Shown piece after piece: positions 30,896-43,799 of a DNA stretch of 64,000 nt (position 1 is the stretch's first letter; each line of letters starts with the position of its first letter). The stretch is from Buchnera aphidicola (Melanaphis sacchari). GTDB lineage: Bacteria > Pseudomonadota > Gammaproteobacteria > Enterobacterales > Enterobacteriaceae. Position numbers and translations under genes: made by a program. The stretch is from assembly GCF_003096055.1 (NCBI RefSeq), contig NZ_CP029161.1, positions 62,001-126,000 of the forward strand, written 5' to 3'. The notes under the pieces are model-generated. The model saw only the letters and a program-made list of their open reading frames with translations. It was not told the origin of the DNA and searched no databases.

Positions 30896-31474
30896 GTGAA
30901 TAAAAATATCTTTTTAACTTCGTTAATTTATTGCATACAAGAGTTATACAATAGTAATGTTATTGCTTATCCTACAGAAGCTATGTTTGGTTTAGGATGC
31001 GATCCAGATAATAAAAAAGCTGTTAAAAAGTTGTTAAAATTAAAAAAAAGGAGTATTAAAAAAGGACTTATATTAGTTGCTTCTCATTATAATCAAATAA
31101 AAAATTATATTAATGAGAATAGTTTATCGATTAAGAAAAAGAAAGATATGCTCATGCAGTGGCCTGGTCCGGTAACATTTTTAGTTCCTGCCAGTATTTC
31201 TGCACCTCATTGGTTAACAGGTCATTTTAATACTGTCGCGGTGCGAATTAGTAATCATTTTAGTATAATTAAATTATGTAATATTTTTGGAAAAGCTTTA
31301 ATTTCAACTAGTGCTAATTTCTCTAATATGCCTCCATGTCTTACTACAGAAGATATTTGTAGAATTTTTGGAAAGAAATTTCCATTACTTAATGGAAAAA
31401 TTGGTTCTGAAAAAAATCCTTCTACAATAATTAATATCATCAACGGCAAATTTATTCGTCATGCAAACATTTAA
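30896..31474 (+). CDS. tsaC: Threonylcarbamoyl-AMP synthase
   Basis: Makes threonylcarbamoyl-AMP from threonine, bicarbonate and ATP for the t6A37 modification of ANN-decoding tRNAs. The 192 residues (190 in E. coli TsaC/YrdC) show VIAYPTEAMFGLGCDPDN near 23-40, the KR motif LKKRSIKKGLILVAS, and WPGPVTFLVPA and ISTSANFS. The start is a GTG behind GCGAGG. The end overlaps the aroE start by 14 bases, so the two are probably translationally coupled as in the enterobacterial tsaC-aroE arrangement. Confidence 0.96.
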   Translation: MNKNIFLTSLIYCIQELYNSNVIAYPTEAMFGLGCDPDNKKAVKKLLKLKKRSIKKGLILVASHYNQIKNYINENSLSIKKKKDMLMQWPGPVTFLVPASISAPHWLTGHFNTVAVRISNHFSIIKLCNIFGKALISTSANFSNMPPCLTTEDICRIFGKKFPLLNGKIGSEKNPSTIINIINGKFIRHANI

Positions 31475-32288
31475 AAACTTTAATTATGCTTTATTTGGAA
31501 ATCCTATTAATCACAGTAAATCTCCTTTAATTCATAAGTTATTCAAAAAACAAACACATATTCTTCACATTTATAAAGCTGTAAATATTCCGTTGAATCA
31601 GTTCTCTTTGCTTGTTTATAATTTTTTTAAAAACAATCTTAAGGGAGCTAATGTTACAGCTCCATTTAAAGAAGAAGCATACTTTTTTTCTAACAAGTTA
31701 ACTGAACGTGCTAAAATAGCTCATTCTGTAAATACTCTAAAAAAAATTGATAATACAACTATTTTAGGAGATAATACTGATGGTATAGGTTTATTATCTG
31801 ATTTACAAAGGATAAATTTTATAAAAAAAGGTTTTTCTATATTAATTATTGGTGCAGGTGGGGCAGTCAAGGGAATTTTATTTTCAATTTTATCTTTAAA
31901 TTGTACAGTGTATATTTTAAATCGAACTCTCTCAAATGCTAAACGTTTGGTAGAACAATTTAGTAAATATGGAAACATTTATATTTTTGAAAAAAATAAT
32001 TTTAAAGAGAATTATTTTAATTTAGTTATTAATGCTGTATCAAGAAATGTCGTAAAAGAAGATTTTGTACCTCTATCTGTTCTCAGTGATCAAACTTTTT
32101 TCTATGATATGAATTATGATGTTGTTGATACACCATTCATCAGTTGGTCGGCTAAAATAGGTTCTAAATTAATTTCTAACGGAATAGGTATGTTAGTTTT
32201 TCAAGCAGCTTATTCTTTTTTAGAATGGCACAATATATTTCCTAAAACTGATTATATTATAGATATTTTGAATAAAAAACAATCATAA
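31461..32288 (+). CDS. aroE: Shikimate dehydrogenase
   Basis: Reduces 3-dehydroshikimate to shikimate with NADPH, just before AroK. The 275 residues (272 in E. coli) show the substrate-binding NPINHSKSPLIH near 14-25, the catalytic lysine in ANVTAPFKEEA, GDNTDGIGLLSDL, the nucleotide loop IGAGGAVKGI and the NADP-binding NRT. The usual NATS(S/A) motif is changed to NAVSRN, a modest divergence. It overlaps tsaC and is followed by the promoter of the tRNA-Glu-rRNA operon. Confidence 0.97.
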   Translation: MQTFKNFNYALFGNPINHSKSPLIHKLFKKQTHILHIYKAVNIPLNQFSLLVYNFFKNNLKGANVTAPFKEEAYFFSNKLTERAKIAHSVNTLKKIDNTTILGDNTDGIGLLSDLQRINFIKKGFSILIIGAGGAVKGILFSILSLNCTVYILNRTLSNAKRLVEQFSKYGNIYIFEKNNFKENYFNLVINAVSRNVVKEDFVPLSVLSDQTFFYDMNYDVVDTPFISWSAKIGSKLISNGIGMLVFQAAYSFLEWHNIFPKTDYIIDILNKKQS

Positions 32289-32394
32289 ATTAAATAATTT
32301 TTTATAACTATTTTTTATACTAAATTTGTTAATAAAACTACTTAAAGTATTTAACTTTATATTTAATGTATATTAATTTAATTTAAAAAAATAC

Positions 32395-32422
32395 TTGACT
32401 CTTTTTTTGCTATCTGTATTAT
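32395..32422 (+). promoter_or_regulatory. Promoter of the tRNA-Glu-23S-5S operon
   Basis: TTGACT (32395-32400) and TATTAT (32417-32422) are separated by 16 bases, the best sigma-70 match in the window. The predicted start would lie about 20 bases before tRNA-Glu. Confidence 0.7.
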
Positions 32423-32448
32423 TTATTATAATGTTTTAAACATTTGAA

Positions 32449-32520
32449 GTCCCTTTCGTCTAGAGGTCAGGACATCGCCCTTTCACGGCGGCAACAGGGG
32501 TTCAAATCCCCTAAGGGACA
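32449..32520 (+). tRNA. tRNA-Glu (TTC anticodon)
   Basis: Acceptor GTCCCTT pairs with AAGGGAC over seven bases. The anticodon loop CTTTCAC gives anticodon TTC, and the T-stem AGGGG/CCCCT encloses TTCAAAT. It closely follows E. coli tRNA-Glu, which usually sits in the 16S-23S spacer. Here it is the first gene of a transcript with 23S and 5S only. The discriminator is A where E. coli has G, and CCA is not encoded. Its wobble U is a substrate of the Tus-MnmA pathway represented in this window. Confidence 0.96.
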
Positions 32521-32625
32521 AAAATAAAATTATTTTAAAAAATAATATGTACTAATTTAAATTATTGTGTTACTCTTAACGCAAGAAATAAAAAATAAAT
32601 AATTAAAATATAAATCTTTAATAAA

Positions 32626-32635
32626 TGCTCTTTAA
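32626..32635 (+). promoter_or_regulatory. boxA antitermination element
   Basis: TGCTCTTTAA, followed by AAAATTCGG, matches the rrn boxA that recruits NusB and S10. It lies between tRNA-Glu and 23S, the place of the spacer boxA in E. coli rrn operons. Confidence 0.75.
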
Positions 32636-32681
32636 AAATTCGGAAAACAAGCATATAAATTAATTTTATATACAAAAAAAA

Positions 32682-32699
32682 GACACCTGTGGGTTGTAA

Positions 32700-32706
<7 letters not shown>
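32682..32706 (+). other. 5' arm of the 23S RNase III processing stem
   Basis: This stretch pairs with 35611-35636 beyond the 3' end of 23S: GACACCT with AGGTGTT, and GGTTGTAAGGTTAAG with CTTAACCTTACAAC, interrupted by a small internal mismatch. Such long stems around 23S rRNA are cut by RNase III in E. coli. Confidence 0.7.
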
Positions 32707-35619
<2,913 letters not shown>

Positions 35620-35715
35620 ACAACACCAGAGGTGTTTTAAATAAATTTAATAAAAGCTTGTTTTACTGAATTTATTGTTGTATTAATATATATATATTAT
35701 AATAGCACTAAAAAA

Positions 35716-35833
35716 TTTCTGGTCAAAATAGTGTAAGGGTACCACCTGAATCCATTCCGAACTCAGAAGTGAAACGTTACAACGCCAATGGTAGTACGGG
35801 GTCTCCCCGTGTGAGAGTAGGTAAAGCCAGAAA
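35716..35833 (+). rRNA. rrf: 5S ribosomal RNA
   Basis: About 118 bases closed by the terminal stem TTTCTGG / CCAGAAA. The conserved loop CCGAACTCAGAAGTGAAACG and the stretch GGGGTCTCCCCGTGTGAGAGTA inside identify it. It lies 96 bases after 23S in the same transcript and is followed at once by a strong terminator. Ends are approximate. Confidence 0.95.
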
Positions 35834-35842
35834 AATACAAAA

Positions 35843-35869
35843 AAACCCGAAAATTTTCGGGTTTTTTTG
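35843..35869 (+). terminator. Terminator of the rRNA operon
   Basis: AAACCCGAAAA pairs perfectly with TTTTCGGGTTT and runs straight into TTTTT. It starts about ten bases after 5S rRNA. This is the clearest Rho-independent stop in the window. Confidence 0.9.
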
Positions 35870-36075
35870 TATTTAAAATAAATCGTAGTAATCGTTTTAT
35901 TGAATTTATTTTAAATATTTTTTTAAATTTGTTTGTTATCTAGCTAACAATAGATTTACATGTTAATCTATTAAAAATTTTATATTATTTTTGATTTTTT
36001 GCAGTATAAAAATCATTTATAATTATTTAGTTCTTTTTTTAATTTAGTATATTTTTATGTGAAGGTATAATATAG

Positions 36076-36285
36076 ATGTCCAAGATCAAAGGTAATGTTA
36101 AGTGGTTTAATGAGTCTAAGGGATTTGGTTTTATTACTCCAGAAGATGGAAGTAAGGATGTATTTGTTCACTTTTCGGCTATACAAAGTAATGGATTTAA
36201 AACTTTAGCAGAAGGTCAAAGTGTTGAATTTGAGATTACTGAAGGAGCAAAAGGACCATCTGCTGCTAATGTTATTAGTTTGTAA
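36076..36285 (+). CDS. cspE: Cold-shock-like RNA chaperone CspE
   Basis: Small cytosolic single-stranded nucleic acid binder that melts RNA structure and can antiterminate transcription. The 69 residues are nearly identical to E. coli CspE, closer than to CspC ([11 protein letters not shown] start, ending AANVISL). RNP1 is KGFGFI and RNP2 VFVHF. A long leader of over 150 bases precedes it after the rRNA terminator, with no confident promoter; GAAGG is the ribosome-binding site. A ten-base-pair hairpin follows. Confidence 0.96.
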   Translation: MSKIKGNVKWFNESKGFGFITPEDGSKDVFVHFSAIQSNGFKTLAEGQSVEFEITEGAKGPSAANVISL

Positions 36286-36336
36286 ATCAAAAATTTATTT
36301 TATATTAAAAAAAATATAAGATAAAAGTATTATTTT

Positions 36337-36372
36337 AGTACGGCTCTTTATGGAGCTGTACTATTTATTTAA
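36337..36372. terminator. Hairpin between convergent cspE and ybeD
   Basis: AGTACGGCTC pairs with GAGCTGTACT (one G-U pair) around a six-base loop, followed by ATTTATTT. It lies 52 bases after the cspE stop and 46 before the ybeD stop, so it may stop transcription from both sides. Confidence 0.65.
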
Positions 36373-36417
36373 AGTATATTAAAATTTTATTATTATTTAT
36401 ATTTTAAAGATATACCA

Positions 36418-36681
36418 TTATAGTACTATTCTTACTGCATTTATTTTGCTAATATTATAATATAAATTTTCAATTTGTGCGAAGTTTTCGGCATGCACTG
36501 TAATAGAAATAGAGATATAATTACCCTTATTACTTGATTTTACTTGAGGTATATAATCTCCAGGTATTTGAATTTGTATCACTTTTATTATTTGATCTAA
36601 TAATTCAGGGTTTGCTAAACCGATAATTTTATAAGTAAAAAAACAAGGGAATTTTAATATTTCTCGTAATTTAGTCTGCAT
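36418..36681 (-). CDS. ybeD: UPF0250 family protein YbeD
   Basis: Small conserved protein of 87 residues, the same length as E. coli YbeD, with an ACT-like alpha/beta fold in the known structure. Matching stretches are FTYKIIG, PELLDQIIKVIQ, PGDYIPQVKSSNKGNY and the C-terminal INAVRIVL. The function is not established; in E. coli it lies near lipoate genes (lipB, dacA), which are not beside it here. It converges on cspE and is divergent from cysS. Confidence 0.93.
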   Translation of the reverse strand: MQTKLREILKFPCFFTYKIIGLANPELLDQIIKVIQIQIPGDYIPQVKSSNKGNYISISITVHAENFAQIENLYYNISKINAVRIVL

Positions 36682-36882
36682 TAATTAATCCCGGTTAATT
36701 TTTATAAGCATATTTTTAATTTTTTTAATTAAAAATATTTTTTTCATTATGATAATAAGTTATAAATTTAAATTTTTAGAAAATTCAAATAAGTATTAAT
36801 GATATTGTTAGTGTAACATACTGATAATATAGAAAATAATATATTTTTGTTATTTTTAAAAAAAGTTTCTTATGAGAAAATT

Positions 36883-38274
36883 ATGTTAAAGATTTTTAAT
36901 ACATCCACTCGTAGAAAAGAAATTTTTAAACCCATTAATAATGGAAAAATTAATTTATACGTATGCGGTGTTACTGTTTATGATCTTTGTCACATTGGTC
37001 ATGCACGTACTTTTGTAGTTTTTGATATGATAGTGAATTATTTAAGATCTATTGGTTTTTCAGTTCAATATGTTCGAAATATTACTGATATTGATGATAA
37101 AATTTTAGAAAAATCTTTAGAAAAAAAAATTGATTTTCGTATTTTTACGGATACTATGATTCATTCAATGAACCAAGATTTTTCTTTATTAGGAATTATT
37201 CCACCTAATGAAGAGCCTCGTGTTACAGAATATATTGATCATATTATTGCAATTATTATTAAATTAATTAAAAATAAAAATGCATATGTCAATGATCATG
37301 GTGATGTAATGTTTTCAATAAATAGTTATAAAGAATACGGAAATTTATCTCGTCAGCCCTTAAATAATTTAATTTCTGGCACTCGAAAAATTCAAAGTAA
37401 AACTAAAAAGAATCCATTAGATTTTGTTCTTTGGAAAAAATCCAAAAAAAAAGATAAAATTTTTTGGAAATCTCCTTGGGGGGATGGTCGTCCCGGATGG
37501 CATATTGAATGCACAGCAATTACTAACTTTTTTTTTAAAAATTCGCTAGATATTCACGGAGGAGGTTCAGATTTATTATTTCCTCACCATGAAAATGAAA
37601 TATCTCAATCCAGATGTTTAAGTCATAAATTTAAAATAAATTTTTGGATGCATTCTGGTATGGTAATTGTTAAAAATCAAAAAATGTCTAAATCTTTAGG
37701 AAATTCATATTTTTTAAAAGATATCTTATCAATTTATGATTCTGAAGTTTTACGTTATTTTTTCTTATCTACGCACTATAGACATCCAATTTATTATTCT
37801 GAAGAAAATCTAAAAAAATCACAATTATCATTAGAATATCTTTATAAATCTATAAACGATGCTCATCCTATTCCAAATAGAAAAGAAGGTTTAAGTTTTG
37901 AAAGCGAATTCTATTCTGCTATGAATAATGATTTTAATACTCCGCGAGCTTGTTCGATTTTATCAAAAATAGCACGTAAGATTAATTTTTTTAAAAAAAT
38001 TAATCTATCTAAATCAAACTTTTTAGCTTTTCGATTAAAAAAACTAGCAGAATTTTTAGGTCTTTTAAAAAAAGAGCCAAAAATTTTTCTTCAAAGACAA
38101 CAATTTTTTGATAAAAAAATGATAAAAAAAATTGAATTTTTGATTGAAAAAAGAAATATTGCTAGAAAATTAAAGTTATGGGAAGAAGCTGATAAATTAC
38201 GTAATGAATTAAAAAATTTAGATATAATTTTAGAAGATTTGCCGAAAGAAACATTATGGCGTCATAAAAAATAA
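36883..38274 (+). CDS. cysS: Cysteinyl-tRNA synthetase
   Basis: Class I synthetase charging tRNA-Cys. The 463 residues (461 in E. coli) begin [17 protein letters not shown]. They show zinc ligand Cys28 in [10 protein letters not shown], the HIGH motif in CHIGHARTF, further zinc ligands in WHIECTA and FPHHENE, and KMSKSLGN. An in-frame start 12 codons upstream gives residues with no E. coli counterpart and is rejected. The helical anticodon domain at the C-terminus is lysine-rich but complete. It converges on folD with one base between the genes. Confidence 0.97.
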   Translation: MLKIFNTSTRRKEIFKPINNGKINLYVCGVTVYDLCHIGHARTFVVFDMIVNYLRSIGFSVQYVRNITDIDDKILEKSLEKKIDFRIFTDTMIHSMNQDFSLLGIIPPNEEPRVTEYIDHIIAIIIKLIKNKNAYVNDHGDVMFSINSYKEYGNLSRQPLNNLISGTRKIQSKTKKNPLDFVLWKKSKKKDKIFWKSPWGDGRPGWHIECTAITNFFFKNSLDIHGGGSDLLFPHHENEISQSRCLSHKFKINFWMHSGMVIVKNQKMSKSLGNSYFLKDILSIYDSEVLRYFFLSTHYRHPIYYSEENLKKSQLSLEYLYKSINDAHPIPNRKEGLSFESEFYSAMNNDFNTPRACSILSKIARKINFFKKINLSKSNFLAFRLKKLAEFLGLLKKEPKIFLQRQQFFDKKMIKKIEFLIEKRNIARKLKLWEEADKLRNELKNLDIILEDLPKETLWRHKK

Positions 38275-38275
38275 T

Positions 38276-39133
38276 TTATTTATCATGATATTTTTCACAA
38301 GCTTCTAACGTATTTTCTAGTAATGTTGCTACTGTCATTGGACCTACTCCACCTGGAACTGGTGTAATATAAGAGGCTTTTAAAGATGCTGATTTAAAAT
38401 CTACATCTCCTACAATGTCTCCATTTTTTAATTTATTAATTCCCACGTCTATTACTATGGAGCCGTTTTTAATCCACTGTCCTTTTAAAAAATTTGGTTT
38501 TCCTATGGCTACAATTAATAAATCTGCTATATTTACATGACTTTTTAAATTTTTAGTAAATCTATGTGTTACAGTAGTAGTGCATCCAGCTAGTAATAAT
38601 TCCATACTCATCGGTCTTCCTACTGTATTAGAAGCCCCTACGATAACAGCATGTAACCCATGCGTATGAATTTTTTTATACTTTAACATAGTAATAATAC
38701 CTTTGGGTGTACAAGCTCTTAGTGTAGGATTTCTTTGACATAGGGAGCCTGTATTATAAGGATGAAAACCATCAACATCTTTATCAGGTCTAATAGCACT
38801 GAAAATTTTAGTATAATTTATTGTTTCAGGTATAGGTAATTGCACTAAAATTCCATCTATTTTTAAATCATTATTTAGTTTTTGAATTAAATTTAATATT
38901 TTTTTTTCATCTACATTTTCTGGAAAATGCCAATATTGAGATAAGAAATTAACTTTTTTACAAGCTATTATTTTTCTTTTTACATAAATTTGAGATGCCG
39001 AATTATTTCCAATTAAAATCATCGCTAATCCAGGCATCCTTTTTTTGTTTTCTTTTCTTTTTATAATTTTTTTTAAAATTTTAATTTCTATATTTTGTGC
39101 TATTTTACTACCGTTAATTATTATTGCAGTCAT
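38276..39133 (-). CDS. folD: Methylenetetrahydrofolate dehydrogenase / cyclohydrolase
   Basis: Bifunctional enzyme that oxidises 5,10-methylene-THF with NADP and hydrolyses the product to 10-formyl-THF, the formyl donor for Fmt and purine synthesis. The 285 residues (288 in E. coli) show the catalytic YVKRK motif near residues 50-54, ILVQLPIPE, the DVDGFHPYN segment, the nucleotide-binding [16 protein letters not shown] loop and the C-terminal [16 protein letters not shown]. It converges on cysS. Confidence 0.97.
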   Translation of the reverse strand: MTAIIINGSKIAQNIEIKILKKIIKRKENKKRMPGLAMILIGNNSASQIYVKRKIIACKKVNFLSQYWHFPENVDEKKILNLIQKLNNDLKIDGILVQLPIPETINYTKIFSAIRPDKDVDGFHPYNTGSLCQRNPTLRACTPKGIITMLKYKKIHTHGLHAVIVGASNTVGRPMSMELLLAGCTTTVTHRFTKNLKSHVNIADLLIVAIGKPNFLKGQWIKNGSIVIDVGINKLKNGDIVGDVDFKSASLKASYITPVPGGVGPMTVATLLENTLEACEKYHDK

Positions 39134-39243
39134 TATTTAATTACTCTATTAATATGATAAAAACAATTATTTAATTTTTTTTAATTAAAATAAAATGTTA
39201 ATTTAGTTGCATATATATTATTTTAGTGTTAAATTTCGTCTAT

Positions 39244-39317
39244 GCGTTCTTAGCTCAGATGGATAGAGCAACGGCCTTCTAAGCCGTAGGTCACAGGTTC
39301 GAATCCTGTAGAACGCA
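39244..39317 (+). tRNA. tRNA-Arg (TCT anticodon)
   Basis: Acceptor GCGTTCT pairs with AGAACGC. The anticodon loop CTTCTAA gives TCT, reading AGA/AGG, the main arginine codons in AT-rich genomes. The T-stem ACAGG/CCTGT encloses TTCGAAT. It resembles E. coli argU. CCA is not encoded, and position 73 is A where E. coli argU has G. It lies between folD and adk, converging on adk. Confidence 0.96.
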
Positions 39318-39326
39318 AAAAATTTA

Positions 39327-39968
39327 TTACTTTTTATTTAAAATAGACTCTATTTTTTTAAAAATGTTAGATAATTTTTCTGCTCCATCAATTTTAAAAT
39401 ATTTCAGTTCTGGCTTTTCCAAATAGTATTTTCTCAAAGGAATTATTTTTTCTTCATATTCTTTTAATCTTTTTTTTACACTGCTAATTTTATCGTCTTC
39501 TCTTATACTTAATTGTTCTTTAGTAATATCATCTTTATTTTTTTCTTTTGGTGGATTAAAATTAATGTGGTAAATTCTTCCTGATGAAAAATGTATTCTT
39601 CTTCCAGATACTCTTTGAAGGATTATTTCATATGGAACTATAAATTCTAATATATAATCTATTTTTACATTAATTTTAGATAGATATATTGCTTGTTTTT
39701 TTGTTCTTGGAAAACCATCTAATATAAATCCATTTTTACAATCTGATTTATTCAGCCTTTCATTTAGTAAATTACAAACAATTTTGTCTGAGACTAATTT
39801 TCCGTTTTTTAATATTTCATTGATTTTTTTGCTGATCTGATGATTTTCTTCTATTTTTTTTCGTAATATATCTCCTGTAGAGATTTTCGGAATATTATAT
39901 TTTTTTTCAATAAACTTTCCCTGCGTCCCCTTTCCTGTTCCAGGAGCTCCTAATAAAATAATACGCAT
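39327..39968 (-). CDS. adk: Adenylate kinase
   Basis: Interconverts ATP plus AMP and two ADP. The 213 residues (214 in E. coli) start MRIILLGAPGTGKGTQ, with the P-loop at 7-15, the AMP-binding STGD, and the DGFPRT segment near 84-89. The long LID domain GRRIHFSSGRIYHINFNPP lacks zinc cysteines, as in E. coli. It lies downstream of htpG on the same strand with a hairpin between, the E. coli htpG-adk order. Confidence 0.98.
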   Translation of the reverse strand: MRIILLGAPGTGKGTQGKFIEKKYNIPKISTGDILRKKIEENHQISKKINEILKNGKLVSDKIVCNLLNERLNKSDCKNGFILDGFPRTKKQAIYLSKINVKIDYILEFIVPYEIILQRVSGRRIHFSSGRIYHINFNPPKEKNKDDITKEQLSIREDDKISSVKKRLKEYEEKIIPLRKYYLEKPELKYFKIDGAEKLSNIFKKIESILNKK

Positions 39969-40008
39969 ATAATTAGTTTTCGTTTTAAATAATGTATTTT
40001 AAGTTTAC

Positions 40009-40035
40009 GATTACTACTATAGCAAAGTAGTAATC
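40009..40035 (-). terminator. Hairpin between htpG and adk
   Basis: GATTACTACT and AGTAGTAATC pair perfectly over ten bases around a seven-base loop, eight bases past the htpG stop. No good U-run follows in the htpG direction, so it may be a weak stop or an mRNA 3' stabiliser. Confidence 0.5.
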
Positions 40036-40042
40036 ACATTTT

Positions 40043-41917
40043 TTATTCTTCTATAAGAAGTTTATTAATTGTTGCAATAAATTTGTGTGGATTTTCTAAA
40101 TTTCCTTTTTCTGCAAATAGTGCTTGATCTAATAATAAATTAATCCATTCATCAAATTTTTTATCATCATTTATTTTGCATATTTTCTTTATTAATGGGT
40201 GCTGTGGATTAATTTCAAATATATACTTTAATTCTGGAACTGTTTGTCCTGCTGCGCTAAACAGTTTTGCCATTTGAGTGCTCATTTCATTTGCATCACT
40301 AAGAACAACGCATGGAGTTTCTGTTAATCTATAAGTAGTTCTCACTAATTTAATTTTATTTCCAAGTACTTTTTTTGCTCTTTTTAAAAAATTAGAAATA
40401 TCTGTTGAAATCTTCTCGTTTTTTATTTTTTCTTTAGTTAACTTATTTAATGATATATCTTCTTTACTAATAGATTGAAATTTTTTTCCTTCAAATTCAA
40501 CAAGATAATTCATCATCCATTCGTCAATTCTATCTGATAGCAGTAAAACATCAATATTTTTCTTATTAAATAATTCTAAATGAGGACTATTTTTTGCTGA
40601 GGTGTAACTATCTGAAGTAATGTAATATATTTTTTCTTGTTCTTTATGCATATTAGATACGTATTCCTTTAAAGACATTGTTTGCTCTGCAGTATTGTTT
40701 TTGAAGGATGTAAATCGTAATAAGTTAGCAATTAAATTTAAATTTTTACTATCTTCTGCAGGTCCTTCTTTTAGAACTAATCCAAATTGATTCCAAAAAA
40801 TTTGATATTTATTATTGTTTTTTGATAATTTTTCGAGCATTTTTAATGATTTTTTTATCAATGCTGATTTTAAATTTTGAGTAATAGAATTATCTTGTAG
40901 TATTTCTCGAGAAACATTCAGAGGCAAGTTATTTGAATCTATTATACCCTTAATAAATCTTAAATAATTTGGAAGAAATGCTTGTGAATTATCCATAATA
41001 TAAACACGTTTTACATATAATTTTAAACCATGTTTACTATCTTTATTCCAAATATCCCATGAAGCTTTTTCTGGAACATACAGTAAACTAATGTATTCAT
41101 GAACACCTTCTACATGGCTATGATTCCAAATAATTGGGTTATTTTGATCATTAGTAAGGTGTTTATAAAATTCTTGATATTCAACTTCAGAGATTGACGA
41201 TTTTTGTTTTGTCCATAATGCTTTTGCTTTATTTGTTTGTTCCCAGAAATAAATTTTCTTTTTTTCATCATACATCTGTATTTCTATTGGAACTGTAATA
41301 TGATCAGAATATTTATTAATTATGCTTTGAATTCTCCATGTTTCTAAAAATTCATTTTCTTCTTTTTTTAAAAATAAAGTAATTTCAGTCCCCTTAGTTT
41401 TTTTAACAATATTTGTAATATTGTATTCTCCCTTTCCGAATGATTCCCATAATGTTCCTTGATCATTATTATTTCCAGCAAATCTTGTTCTAACTAAAAC
41501 TTTTTCAGAAACAATAAAGGAAGAATAAAATCCTACACCAAATTCTCCGATTAGTTCATTTTTTACATTATTTTTTTGATTTTCTAAGGATTTTAAAAAT
41601 GATTTAGTACCCGATTTAGCAATAGTACCTAAATTATTAATAACATCTTGCCGAGTCATTCCAATCCCATTGTCATTGATAATTAATGTTCCTTGAGATT
41701 TATTTACAGATATTTGAATTTTAGTATTACTCTCATTTTCGTATAATTCTGGTTTAGATATTCCTAAAAATCTTAGTTTGTCTATTGCGTCTGATGCATT
41801 AGATATAAGTTCCCTTAAAAATATTTCTTTATTTGAATATAAAGAATGAATCATTAGATGTAATAATTGTTTTACCTCTGATTGAAAACTATGTGTTTCT
41901 TTTTTTAGTTTATTCAT
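40043..41917 (-). CDS. htpG: Chaperone HtpG (Hsp90 family)
   Basis: ATP-dependent cytosolic chaperone. The 624 residues equal E. coli. The N-terminal GHKL ATPase shows [17 protein letters not shown] with the catalytic Glu and ATP-binding Asn near 34-38, DNGIGMT, and [11 protein letters not shown]. The middle domain carries [11 protein letters not shown] with the conserved arginine. The C-terminal dimerisation domain is complete. In E. coli recR lies between ybaB and htpG; here it is absent. Confidence 0.98.
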   Translation of the reverse strand: MNKLKKETHSFQSEVKQLLHLMIHSLYSNKEIFLRELISNASDAIDKLRFLGISKPELYENESNTKIQISVNKSQGTLIINDNGIGMTRQDVINNLGTIAKSGTKSFLKSLENQKNNVKNELIGEFGVGFYSSFIVSEKVLVRTRFAGNNNDQGTLWESFGKGEYNITNIVKKTKGTEITLFLKKEENEFLETWRIQSIINKYSDHITVPIEIQMYDEKKKIYFWEQTNKAKALWTKQKSSISEVEYQEFYKHLTNDQNNPIIWNHSHVEGVHEYISLLYVPEKASWDIWNKDSKHGLKLYVKRVYIMDNSQAFLPNYLRFIKGIIDSNNLPLNVSREILQDNSITQNLKSALIKKSLKMLEKLSKNNNKYQIFWNQFGLVLKEGPAEDSKNLNLIANLLRFTSFKNNTAEQTMSLKEYVSNMHKEQEKIYYITSDSYTSAKNSPHLELFNKKNIDVLLLSDRIDEWMMNYLVEFEGKKFQSISKEDISLNKLTKEKIKNEKISTDISNFLKRAKKVLGNKIKLVRTTYRLTETPCVVLSDANEMSTQMAKLFSAAGQTVPELKYIFEINPQHPLIKKICKINDDKKFDEWINLLLDQALFAEKGNLENPHKFIATINKLLIEE

Positions 41918-42043
41918 AAAAATCTCTATTTTGAAAATGTGTGTATAAATTTTATTAAAGTATTCTTAAAATATTATATAATTAGTATTAATGATATATT
42001 AATAATATTAAATATATTTTTAAATTATTTTTTTAAACATTCA

Positions 42044-42373
42044 TTATATTGGAATATTAAATCCTGTAGGTAATTGCATTCCTGTAGATATAGAAGACAT
42101 TTTTTTCTTTTGAGCTTCAGAGATACGTCTTGTAGCATCATTAAATGCTGCAGCTGCTAAATCTTCTAGCATATCTTTATCATCTTTTAATAAACTTGGA
42201 TCAAATTCTACTTTTCTACAATTATGCGCTCCATTAATAGTTACTTTTACTAATCCTGCTCCGGCTTCTCCTGTTACTTCCATTTGAGCTATTTCTTCTT
42301 GTATTTTTGCCATTTTTTCTTGCATTTGCTGAGCTTGTTTCATTAAATTACCTAAATTGCCTTTAGTAAACAT
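42044..42373 (-). CDS. ybaB: Nucleoid-associated protein, YbaB/EbfC family
   Basis: Small DNA-binding protein that acts as a dimer. The 109 residues equal E. coli YbaB. The N-terminal coiled helix [20 protein letters not shown] and the [19 protein letters not shown] segment are conserved, ending [12 protein letters not shown]. It follows dnaX on the same strand after 64 bases, as in E. coli. The role in Buchnera is unknown beyond DNA binding. Confidence 0.96.
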   Translation of the reverse strand: MFTKGNLGNLMKQAQQMQEKMAKIQEEIAQMEVTGEAGAGLVKVTINGAHNCRKVEFDPSLLKDDKDMLEDLAAAAFNDATRRISEAQKKKMSSISTGMQLPTGFNIPI

Positions 42374-42437
42374 ATTTTTCTCTTTTAAATATTTAGTAGA
42401 TAAAATTATTTAAAATAAATTATTTTTCAGTAATATT

Positions 42438-43547
42438 TTAAAAAATATTTTTATTTTTAATTTTTTCAATTGCTTCAAGAAAAGTCATTTCTACACCTAT
42501 TTTATAACTAGGTGAAAAAATTAATTTTTTTCTTCCATTTAATAAAATTTGATAACATATTTGAATATTTTTAATATCATTATTTTCTGCTATTTTTTTT
42601 ATTTCCTGTTCTTTCTCCGTATTTTGAAAAAATTTATTATTCCACGTTTTTGGGTATAATTTAATCATAGCAATATGATGCAAAAATCGTAAAACTTCTG
42701 TTAAAATATTTTCCCAATCGACTCCTATGCTACTAATTTTATTTAATAGAAATATTATTTTCCTTGAATCTTTTTTAAATAAAAATTTAGTTAATAAAAA
42801 AATATTTTTTTTGTTTGGAAGACCTAGCATTTCATTGATATTTTTTAATTTTATATAATTATAGCTTGAGTTGATAGCGTTTTCTAATAAGTTTAATGCA
42901 TCTCTCATACTTCCTTGTGAATGATAAGATATTGTTTGAATAGCTTCTTTTTCATATTTAATACATTCTTCTTTTAAAATTAATACTAAAGTATGAAAAA
43001 TATTGTCTTCGGAAAGTATATTTAATTGAAAGTATAAGCAACGAGATATAATTGTATCAGGTACTTTTTCAATATTTGTTGTGGCTAAAATGAACTTAAT
43101 ATGCTTAGGAGGTTCTTCTAAAGTTTTTAAAAGAGCATTAAAGCTATGTCGAGATAGCATGTGTACTTCGTCAATTAAATATATTTTAAATCGACTTTTA
43201 ATGGGTGGGTAGTGTACGTTATCTAAAATTTCTCGCATTTCCTCTACTTTTGTACGCGAAGCGGCATCTATTTCGATAAAATCAAGACTTTTACCCTTTT
43301 CTATTTCTTGACAATTGTTACATTTTCTACATGCATTTGATGTAACTCCCATTTGACAGTTTAAACTTTTAGCGAGAATACGCGCAATTGTAGTTTTTCC
43401 TATACCTCTAGTGCCAGATAATATCCATGCATGATGAATTCTTCCAAGAGAAAATCCATTAGATATAGATTGAACAATATGTTTTTGACCGATAATATCA
43501 TCAAATGATTGAGGGCGCCATTTTCTTGCTAATATTTGATAAATCAT
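42438..43547 (-). CDS. dnaX: DNA polymerase III clamp-loader subunit (gamma-like DnaX)
   Basis: ATPase subunit that loads the sliding clamp. The 369 residues hold the AAA+ core: Walker A GTRGIGKTT at 45-53, the zinc cysteines near 64-79, Walker B IYLIDEVHM, and the sensor SRC motif. The collar domain follows and the protein then stops. E. coli tau has 643 residues and gamma 431, so the tau-specific domains that bind DnaB and the polymerase alpha subunit are absent, as is the frameshift site that makes gamma in E. coli. How leading and lagging polymerases are coupled is therefore unclear. Confidence 0.96.
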   Translation of the reverse strand: MIYQILARKWRPQSFDDIIGQKHIVQSISNGFSLGRIHHAWILSGTRGIGKTTIARILAKSLNCQMGVTSNACRKCNNCQEIEKGKSLDFIEIDAASRTKVEEMREILDNVHYPPIKSRFKIYLIDEVHMLSRHSFNALLKTLEEPPKHIKFILATTNIEKVPDTIISRCLYFQLNILSEDNIFHTLVLILKEECIKYEKEAIQTISYHSQGSMRDALNLLENAINSSYNYIKLKNINEMLGLPNKKNIFLLTKFLFKKDSRKIIFLLNKISSIGVDWENILTEVLRFLHHIAMIKLYPKTWNNKFFQNTEKEQEIKKIAENNDIKNIQICYQILLNGRKKLIFSPSYKIGVEMTFLEAIEKIKNKNIF

Positions 43548-43688
43548 ATTTTTTTCTTTTTCTGTGACTATATTATTAATATTTATAAGCTACAAATTAT
43601 TTTACTTTTTTTAAATAAATTAGTTGTAAAATGCACATATAATAGATAATATATATGTATATTTTTTTTATATAAAAAAATTTAAAAT

Positions 43689-43799
43689 GGAGCTTCTGTT
43701 AGATACCCTATTGCTGTTAAGTTGAACAACTAGTCAGGTCTGGAAAGAAGCAGCTAAATCAATCTATGCAGGCTTTTGGACATAGCTAACAGAATCTCC
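43689..43799 (+). ncRNA. ffs: 4.5S RNA of the signal recognition particle
   Basis: About 111 bases. The SRP core is clear: GTCAGGTCTGGAAAGAAGCAG, split by its GGAAA-type tetraloop, matches E. coli 4.5S. The ends pair as a long hairpin: GGAG and TTCTGTTAG on the left with CTAACAGAA and CTCC on the right. It binds Ffh for co-translational targeting. It is transcribed towards mdlB, and its last base coincides with the mdlB stop codon on the other strand. TATAAT at 43638-43643 is a possible but distant -10. Confidence 0.93.
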
